In this document: positions 7,747 through 13,026 of the stretch, in pieces
How positions within the stretch are numbered: the first letter of the stretch is position 1
How the letters are laid out: each line of letters starts with the position of its first letter
Assembly (NCBI GenBank): GCA_934716785.1
Contig: CAKUYM010000095.1
Location: 1 to 13,026 of the forward strand
Direction of reading: 5' to 3'
Length of the DNA stretch: 13,026 bases
Origin: an uncultured Bacteroides sp.
GTDB lineage: Bacteria; Bacteroidota; Bacteroidia; Bacteroidales; Bacteroidaceae
Position numbers and translations under genes: made by a program
Notes under the pieces: model-generated
Database searches by the model: none
What the model was told of the DNA's origin: nothing
The model's input: only the letters and a program-made list of their open reading frames with translations

Positions 7747-8867
7747 TTCCGCGGTTTGCAATCATAATAATAACAATGGCAGCATTCGTGTTACAAGCGA
7801 ATGCCGCTCCATCGTTTCATACTCAAAGATTGGAGGCATTGGCGAAAACCATAAAACTCGGTTTGCCGGGTCAGTTGGGGATAAATGTCGATAATGATTC
7901 TACATGGAACTATGCCGGCAAAACGCTTCGCATTCGTACCAATAGCTATGGAGATGTATCGCACATAGGATACCATTTGTTTGATAGCCGTTGGGCTGCG
8001 AGCTATGAAGCGCAGGCTCTTCTTGACTACATCGAACGTTATGCATTGGAGCAGGATGTACCCAAACCACAGATCGATCCGACTGAAGAAGCGAGCAGGC
8101 AGCGTATCATCTTCATGGAGGGCAATGCCGCGATGGTACGTCAGCTCACTCCGCAAACTCCTGTCGCCATCCAAGAAAAGGAACGTAGGGGGTATATCGT
8201 GGAGTGGACAAATGACAGGCAAAAGGTATGTATGCTCGTTCCCGCTGATTATCAGTTGTTCGTCGGTGCCAATGCTATCGAACTGGAAGATATTTTTGAA
8301 CGTGATATTTGCCGTATTCCCTCTACATTGATGGCGGACAGCTTGCCTGATGAGTGGAACAACTGCATCCTGTCTCATTCGGATGACATTCTGATAGCCA
8401 GTAACGGAAGTTACCTCAGCGAGCAGATACGCTTTGACCTGTATTTGCAAAAAGAGACCGGCAGAAATCGTTTGATAGTCGATAGGGAAAGACCTTTGCA
8501 AAGTGTTAACAACATTCTGCTCACCGGATATTTTGATCGGGAAATTCCTCTTGAACTTACCGTCGACAAGTATGGATACCTCAAGAGTAAACTGAAAATA
8601 ACCTTGCAGCAGTTTATCTGCTATTGCCGCCGGGAGAAGTGTAAGTTATACATAGGCATAAAAAATCGTACCGATGATCAAATTTCCACGACTCTTTTTG
8701 CCTTGAATACTCAGATGGCGTATAACCATACTATTAGCCTTGATTTTCCCCTCAGCATTCTTCGGGATGGGACGGGTGTTATCAAAGGGACGCTCTATGT
8801 TTATACTCCTTTACAGAATATTACCGAAAAATTCTTCATTAGCAACATCAAACAGGAGCAACCATGA
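7743..8867 (+). CDS. Secreted protein of unknown function
   Basis: The 374-residue protein starts at the ATG inside the previous gene's stop (ATGA, 7743-7746), suggesting translational coupling. It has a Sec signal peptide, with hydrophobic core FAIIIITMAAFVL and a likely cut after Ala21 or Ala22 (ANA-A), and no lipobox, so it is probably periplasmic. The mature part begins with an alpha/beta region (about 25-110) containing SYGDVSHIGYHLFD followed by LLDYIERYALEQ; the C-terminal half (about 230-374) alternates beta-strand-like segments. Five Cys residues are spread through the mature chain. I recognise no family or catalytic motif. Its own stop overlaps the next start in the same ATGA manner, so it belongs tightly to the same unit. 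Confidence 0.88.
   Translation: MIPRFAIIIITMAAFVLQANAAPSFHTQRLEALAKTIKLGLPGQLGINVDNDSTWNYAGKTLRIRTNSYGDVSHIGYHLFDSRWAASYEAQALLDYIERYALEQDVPKPQIDPTEEASRQRIIFMEGNAAMVRQLTPQTPVAIQEKERRGYIVEWTNDRQKVCMLVPADYQLFVGANAIELEDIFERDICRIPSTLMADSLPDEWNNCILSHSDDILIASNGSYLSEQIRFDLYLQKETGRNRLIVDRERPLQSVNNILLTGYFDREIPLELTVDKYGYLKSKLKITLQQFICYCRREKCKLYIGIKNRTDDQISTTLFALNTQMAYNHTISLDFPLSILRDGTGVIKGTLYVYTPLQNITEKFFISNIKQEQP
8864..8867 (+). promoter_or_regulatory. ATGA stop/start overlap (translational coupling)
   Basis: The end of the 374-residue secreted protein overlaps the start of the LPP20-like protein by ATGA. A purine-rich run (AACAGGAGCAACC, with GGAG 8 nt before the ATG) could act as an unusually Shine-Dalgarno-like ribosome site for this genus. 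Confidence 0.75.
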
Positions 8868-9547
8868 AACTGAAATTATTACTCGTCTTCGTCCTCATCG
8901 GGCTGGCTTCGGCTACTCCGCTTTCTGCACAGGTAGATGAAGTGAAAGGACAAATCAATAAGATAAAAAAGAGTGCGCAATACATCTATGCAGAGTCGAC
9001 TGCTTCTACAGAAGCCGATGCACGCCATTATGCAGAGGAGAAGCTTTATGAGAGAATAAACGCTTGGGTAGCTACTCAAAAGAAAATGAATAAAAGTCTT
9101 AATCTGGTGGTAAGCAATAGAAAAGAACTATGGACTACGTTGTCTATGCCACGCGGGAACAACATGTTTCGCTCGTTTATCTATATAAAGAAAAGCGATA
9201 TTACTCCGACTGAGAATGCGGTAGTCATAGCTAATAACAATCGCCCTGCCGTAGATGAAACGCTTCAGACGGCACTGCCGGAGGTTGTCAATATAATCGC
9301 GGCTTGCGGGCAGTACTCCGTAATGGCAGAGAAGATGAAAGAGCTGAAGGCGCAAGGAAAAATAAAGAACTATGATCGGTATGCCTCTTTGGATAATCCG
9401 GACAACTGTTACTTGGTGATTTACAACCGCGAAGGTAAAGTGGTAGCGGTGCTCACTCCCGGAGCGGAACGGCGCAACGTGAAAACCAATCAGGTGGACG
9501 GAGTGAAAAATTATAGCGGCTGTGGCGCTATTGGGTTTGAAATTTAG
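8864..9547 (+). CDS. Secreted protein with LPP20-like N-terminal region
   Basis: The 227-residue protein has a clear signal peptide (core LLLVFVLIGLAS, cut after Ala22 in LSA-Q), no lipobox, and so a periplasmic or surface location. The segment YIYAESTASTEADARHYAEE and LYERINAWV (about residues 40-68) resembles the start of LPP20-type domains, where a short beta-strand with 'A(S/T)xxxADxxA' is followed by a long helix. The C-terminal part (about 150-227) has NCYLVIYNREGKVVAVLTPG, a beta-hairpin-like element, and a Gly-rich end. Three Cys in the mature chain (two in the C-terminal third, one near 145) could form a disulfide. The assignment to the LPP20 fold is tentative. It starts on the ATGA overlap with the previous gene. 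Confidence 0.86.
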   Translation: MKLKLLLVFVLIGLASATPLSAQVDEVKGQINKIKKSAQYIYAESTASTEADARHYAEEKLYERINAWVATQKKMNKSLNLVVSNRKELWTTLSMPRGNNMFRSFIYIKKSDITPTENAVVIANNNRPAVDETLQTALPEVVNIIAACGQYSVMAEKMKELKAQGKIKNYDRYASLDNPDNCYLVIYNREGKVVAVLTPGAERRNVKTNQVDGVKNYSGCGAIGFEI

Positions 9548-9571
9548 TGTACATATATCAATTTATCAATC

Positions 9572-10591
9572 ATGAAACAGAGATTTATATATACATTCAT
9601 TGCCTTGGCTTGTATGTTGATGTTGGGGGCGAGTAGGAGTATGGCAACCGTGACAGTGACGCTGACCATAGATGAGACTGCCGATCGGCCGGCTGCTCTA
9701 AATACAGCCGCTCGTAACTTGGGGACGTTATTGAGCGAAATCAACCGTGCGCAGGATGCTAAGACGATATTGTCCACCGGTGGATTGGCAATGAACGAAT
9801 TTGCGCTGAAATCGTTGGTTCGCTTATGGGCGGTTACCCCTTTTTATTGTGATGACGATGAAGTCGTGGAACGTTGCTGGGTATTCAAGAACGGCACTAT
9901 GATGGTAAGTCATATCCCCCTCATTATTACTCCCGAAGATGAAAACTTTGGCGTAGGCGCTTATCAGGAAGCGGTGGTGGAGTTTGATAACAACGGTTTA
10001 ATCACCGACTTCCGGCTGGCACTCGATGCACATACGGCCGAGAGCATGGAACGTTGCGGAAGCGTAGTCGACAAAGAGAGGCAAATGATTATCATGCAGT
10101 ATATCGAACGTTTCCGCACAGCCTACAACCAACGTGATTCCAACTATATCGAACAGATCTTTAGCGATGACGCATTGATTATCACCGGAAATGTAGTGAC
10201 AGTGCGAAAGAATGATGACTTGGGAGGTCTGAGCCAGAAAGTGCAATATACCAAGCAGACCAAAGAGCAATACATCCGTAATCTGAAAAGAGCATTCAGG
10301 CGTAATAAATGGATTGATGTGAAATTCAGTGAAATCGGCGAGAACGGTGAGAATGGCGGCTGTGCCGGCATTACCCGCTCGGTGATAGATCCTACGAAAT
10401 ATGGAGTACGTCTGCGGCAGGAATGGAATTCGAGCACTTATAGTGACAAGGGGTATCTATTCCTTTTGTGGGAATTTCCGGAAAGCGGTAATCCCATTAT
10501 CCATGTACGAACTTGGCAGCCCGAATGGGTGGGTGGCAAGCTGCAACAACCGGACGATGATATTTCTACATTAGGGGCATTCGACTTGTAA
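9572..10591 (+). CDS. Secreted protein with C-terminal NTF2-like domain
   Basis: The 339-residue protein has a signal peptide (cut probably after Ala25, SMA-T). Residues about 26-165 form a first domain with helix LNTAARNLGTLLSEINRAQ and beta-rich EEVVERCWVFKNGTMM-like sequence of unknown family. Residues about 172-330 look NTF2-like (SnoaL/DUF4440 type): IIMQYIERFRTAYNQRDSNY opens with the family's typical helix pair, followed by IEQIFSDDALIITGN, a helix YIRNLKRAF, and closing strands YLFLLWEFP and IIHVRTWQPE. NTF2-like domains may be enzymes or ligand-binding/assembly modules; catalytic residues cannot be assigned. The gap to the previous gene is only 24 nt, so it is in the same operon. I have seen this domain type as a recurring element in Bacteroides secreted proteins. 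Confidence 0.85.
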   Translation: MKQRFIYTFIALACMLMLGASRSMATVTVTLTIDETADRPAALNTAARNLGTLLSEINRAQDAKTILSTGGLAMNEFALKSLVRLWAVTPFYCDDDEVVERCWVFKNGTMMVSHIPLIITPEDENFGVGAYQEAVVEFDNNGLITDFRLALDAHTAESMERCGSVVDKERQMIIMQYIERFRTAYNQRDSNYIEQIFSDDALIITGNVVTVRKNDDLGGLSQKVQYTKQTKEQYIRNLKRAFRRNKWIDVKFSEIGENGENGGCAGITRSVIDPTKYGVRLRQEWNSSTYSDKGYLFLLWEFPESGNPIIHVRTWQPEWVGGKLQQPDDDISTLGAFDL

Positions 10592-10633
10592 CGCAAAAAT
10601 AGAAGAAGAGAATAGATTAAACAGAAGAATGAT

Positions 10634-12214
10634 ATGAAACGGATACTTTGGATTTTACTCACGGTTTATATGGCTTTGCCTTTATGTGCACAAAACGTGT
10701 ATATATCAAACAGTCGCAGCGAGGCGGACGACCGTTTTGAGGATTTGGACGGGAAGCATGGCTTTCTTTTATTGTCGAGGCACAACGATTTGATTGTCAG
10801 TGTTACCAACGCTACGAAGAAAGTGTCTATCCTTCCCAAAGGGATACGTCCCGATGGATATAATGAGTACTATATCATCATTGATGAGCATGACACCAAG
10901 AATCCGAAAGTGGAAGTGAGCAGGCGAGGCAGCGTATATAAAACGGATTTTGCAACCACTAAAGTGAAACCGGATTACTTGTTGGCCTACCGGGTGATGG
11001 AGGTACAGATGCCTATCCGCATGGATGACCAGACAAAACCTGCTGATGCTCACCTAAATGCAGCGGAAGCTGTCGTAGAACTGACCACTACCATCAAGGA
11101 ATTGAAAGTGGAATGTTCTCCTAAATTGGGAGCGACTATTCATAGCAAGGTTAGCTCTGCCGACCCAAACATCACTATTACTACCATTATATTGCCTGTT
11201 GCCGCAATCCGTAATGCTAAAGAAGCTATTGAAACGATTCGGGCTGAGGCTGAGAAACTGGCTAAGCAGATAGACAGTGCTCCGGACAAAGCCAAGGAGA
11301 TGGGCTGGTATGATGAAGAGGCCGTTTACGAACAAAAAGAGAGTGAGGCAAAAGCTCTTTTGGCTGAATTGTCCCTACTGACCATTCAAGCGGAAGGTAC
11401 TAACCAACTTCCGATAGACATTAGCGATTTGGGACCGAGAATAAAAAGACGTTATGCCATTCTTCCTTTAATTATTGAAAAAAACGTATTCGTAACTCAA
11501 TGCAGCGCATTCATGAGCGAAGGTGGAAAACTGTTTGGCATGCGCAAATATAAAGAAGCGCGTCTTGCTTATGACAATGCGTTGAAATCAAGAGATGTGG
11601 TAATCAGTATGCGTCCTGCCATCCGAGAGGCGATTGCTCAATGTGACACTTGCATTCAATACGAGAGCTGGGCTGCCAAAGCCATCAGGCGGATAGCGGA
11701 ACTCAAAGAAAACGGTACTGCCACTCAGGATGAAGTGGCAAGGTATGCTTCTGCCGCCGTGGAATTTATGCAGATGGTCAATACCTATAATCCGGATGAG
11801 TTTTATACCAAACGTATTGAAAGAATGGAACAACTGCTGACGGATATGCCTTTGAAAGTCAGGTTCACCATTGTGGAGTGGCTTACCTTGAATGAGGGCA
11901 AGCGTATGGCAGGTGTAGAGATATGGGGCTATCATGGGCATCAGTCTCTTTCATCGAATATTTTCTCATCCGATAGAAAATTCAAAAACACCATCAGAAA
12001 AGAAGGATACAACTATAAGCAGATCGGACGGTCGAACGAAGACGGCATTGCGGAGATTGAGTTGGATAGAACCAATATGCCTGCCGGTTTTATTTTTCGA
12101 CCTGACAATGATGCTAATGCCAAAATAAAATACATGAGTACAGCTGAGTTGCTTCGTCAGGCACAGGGTACTTATATGGAAAAGCAGTTTCGACTTAAAA
12201 TGTACACTAAATAA
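10634..12214 (+). CDS. Secreted protein with helical/TPR-like middle and beta-rich C-terminus
   Basis: The 526-residue protein has a signal peptide cut after Ala19 (LCA-Q). Residues about 20-130 form a beta-rich domain (NVYIS, HNDLIVSVTNATKKVSILP, YNEYYIIIDEHD). A helical region with Ala/Glu/Lys heptads follows (about 190-255, AIETIRAEAEKLAKQ), then a TPR-like hairpin at about 293-325 (KLFGMRKYKEARLAYDNALKSR) and more helices to about 400. The C-terminal part (about 410-500) has VRFTIVEWLTLNEGKRMAGVEIWGYHG and NEDGIAEIELD, reminiscent of carboxypeptidase-regulatory or other Ig-like beta-sandwiches. No enzyme motif is seen. The architecture suggests a periplasmic scaffold. It follows the NTF2-like gene after 42 nt. 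The TPR call rests on one good repeat. Confidence 0.86.
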   Translation: MKRILWILLTVYMALPLCAQNVYISNSRSEADDRFEDLDGKHGFLLLSRHNDLIVSVTNATKKVSILPKGIRPDGYNEYYIIIDEHDTKNPKVEVSRRGSVYKTDFATTKVKPDYLLAYRVMEVQMPIRMDDQTKPADAHLNAAEAVVELTTTIKELKVECSPKLGATIHSKVSSADPNITITTIILPVAAIRNAKEAIETIRAEAEKLAKQIDSAPDKAKEMGWYDEEAVYEQKESEAKALLAELSLLTIQAEGTNQLPIDISDLGPRIKRRYAILPLIIEKNVFVTQCSAFMSEGGKLFGMRKYKEARLAYDNALKSRDVVISMRPAIREAIAQCDTCIQYESWAAKAIRRIAELKENGTATQDEVARYASAAVEFMQMVNTYNPDEFYTKRIERMEQLLTDMPLKVRFTIVEWLTLNEGKRMAGVEIWGYHGHQSLSSNIFSSDRKFKNTIRKEGYNYKQIGRSNEDGIAEIELDRTNMPAGFIFRPDNDANAKIKYMSTAELLRQAQGTYMEKQFRLKMYTK

Positions 12215-12243
12215 CTTATTATAAATCTTTTATTATTAGAAAC

Positions 12244-13014
12244 ATGAAAACAGTACTATTGAAAAACGCAATCATGACCTTAGTGGTAGGGTTGGCAACA
12301 ACAGGTGTTTCGGCACAAGGCTTTTTAAAGAAACTTCAAAAGGCCGCAGATAAAGTAGAGTCTGTGACCAAGACAGTAGAAACCGTTACCGGAACGGCAA
12401 ACGGCGAGGAACAAGCGAACGACAGCATTTCACCAAGTGATTTTCTGGCAACGGCTCCGCTTTATCAAGTGAAGAAGGTGGTTGAGACCGATGAGGTCGG
12501 CACAGTGATTGCCAACGAAGACGGTACTCCCATATACAAATATTTGTTGATAGACAAAGACGGGAAGGTCTGTGATAGAAAAACGGCTAAGAAACATTTG
12601 AACTCAGCATTGAAGTCGGGCTCATCCATCTTATTGAAAGTGGGTGGCGGTGCAGCAGGCGGTGCATTGATCGGCAAGAAAGCGGGTGGCGGAAAGAAAG
12701 GCGCGTGGATTGGTGCGGGCGTAGGTGCGGCTGCCGGTTTGCTGGCCTCTTCCGGTGATATAAAGAAAGTGAAGGAGCAGATGAAATTGATGAAAGCGTG
12801 CAAAAAGGTTTTAAAGGAGTACGAAAATACTTTTACCGAAGAGGGTACGCCAATCGATGCTTCTATCGACCTAACCAATGTAAATGGCATCAATTTCGCA
12901 GAATGCGAAGAGATCACGAAAAGCGCGGCTGATGTAAGAAACGAATTCGCCGCATCCAGGACGGAAGGAGAGTCCTTGGAAGATATCGAACTACCGGATG
13001 ACCTGAAAGTATAA
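12244..13014 (+). CDS. Secreted glycine-zipper protein
   Basis: The 256-residue protein has a signal peptide (cut after Ala24, VSA-Q). The mature start, GFLKKLQKAADKVESVTKTVE, is amphipathic. Residues about 134-168 form a Gly/Ala-rich glycine zipper (GGGAAGGALIGKKAGGG, then WIGAGVGAAAGLLA), which in other envelope proteins packs as a pair of membrane-inserted helices. The Lys cluster in the middle would form the turn. A charged helix (VKEQMKLMKACKKVLKEY) and an acidic end (EGESLEDIELPDD) follow. It could sit in the outer or inner membrane. Glycine zippers also occur next to OmpA domains, but no OmpA domain is present here. It lies 29 nt after the previous gene, the last complete gene of the block; whether more genes follow cannot be seen, as no terminator appears before the window ends. 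Confidence 0.85.
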   Translation: MKTVLLKNAIMTLVVGLATTGVSAQGFLKKLQKAADKVESVTKTVETVTGTANGEEQANDSISPSDFLATAPLYQVKKVVETDEVGTVIANEDGTPIYKYLLIDKDGKVCDRKTAKKHLNSALKSGSSILLKVGGGAAGGALIGKKAGGGKKGAWIGAGVGAAAGLLASSGDIKKVKEQMKLMKACKKVLKEYENTFTEEGTPIDASIDLTNVNGINFAECEEITKSAADVRNEFAASRTEGESLEDIELPDDLKV

Positions 13015-13026
13015 ACGGATATTCGT

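Noticed and set aside
7791..8501. Minus-strand ORF of 236 codons opposite the 374-residue secreted protein
   Set aside because: The opposite strand has a signal peptide and fits the operon with ATGA overlaps on both sides; the minus-strand product resembles no protein family.
9572..9646. Possible lipoprotein signal (Cys14) in the NTF2-like protein
   Set aside because: The residues before the Cys (ALA) lack the Leu expected at -3 of a lipobox and the hydrophobic core continues after it; an ordinary signal peptide cut at Ala25 fits better.
12465..12917. Minus-strand ORF of 150 codons with a Pro/Ala-rich stretch
   Set aside because: The Pro/Ala run is just the complement of the glycine-zipper codons of the plus-strand gene.

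Overview
The window looks like chromosome from a Bacteroides or close relative. Reasons: predicted promoters of the Bacteroidales type (TTTG, then TAnnTTTG), starts without strong Shine-Dalgarno sequences, several secreted proteins whose mature ends begin AQ or A|Q, and a GH2 beta-galactosidase of the kind found in polysaccharide-utilisation loci. There are no tRNA or rRNA genes, insertion sequences or CRISPR arrays.

Left edge (1-2083): the 3' two thirds of a GH2 beta-galactosidase gene with a C-terminal F5/8 type C (discoidin-like) sugar-binding domain, closed by a strong hairpin terminator. Next (2122-3039, minus strand) is a ten-helix DMT/EamA-family transporter. A 351-bp AT-rich divergent spacer (3040-3390) holds an outward promoter for each side; the rightward one is a perfect match to the Bacteroides consensus and is followed by a leader of about 190 nt.

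The rest (3391-13014) is one co-directional block of eight genes with gaps of 62 nt or less, two ATGA stop/start overlaps, and no evident internal promoter or terminator. In order: a small three-helix membrane protein with a very basic cytosolic tail; a 1026-residue tubulin/FtsZ-superfamily protein (Tubulin_2/FtsZl2 type) with a tubulin-type AGGTGSG loop; a bitopic protein with a cytosolic zinc ribbon and periplasmic MORN repeats; and five proteins with signal peptides (an unrecognised 374-residue protein, an LPP20-like 227-residue protein, an NTF2-like 339-residue protein, a 526-residue helical/TPR-like protein with a beta-rich C-terminus, and a glycine-zipper protein).

Inference: the block encodes a trans-envelope assembly in which a cytosolic GTP-binding tubulin relative is linked through two inner-membrane proteins to a set of periplasmic or outer-membrane factors. 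Makarova and Koonin (2010) proposed that FtsZl2 tubulins act in membrane remodelling with vWA and OmpA-family partners. Neither partner is seen here, and the secreted genes present look like a Bacteroidales-specific set of accessory components. This block is the best candidate for an undescribed system. Its function is not shown by the sequence, and the block may continue beyond the right edge.
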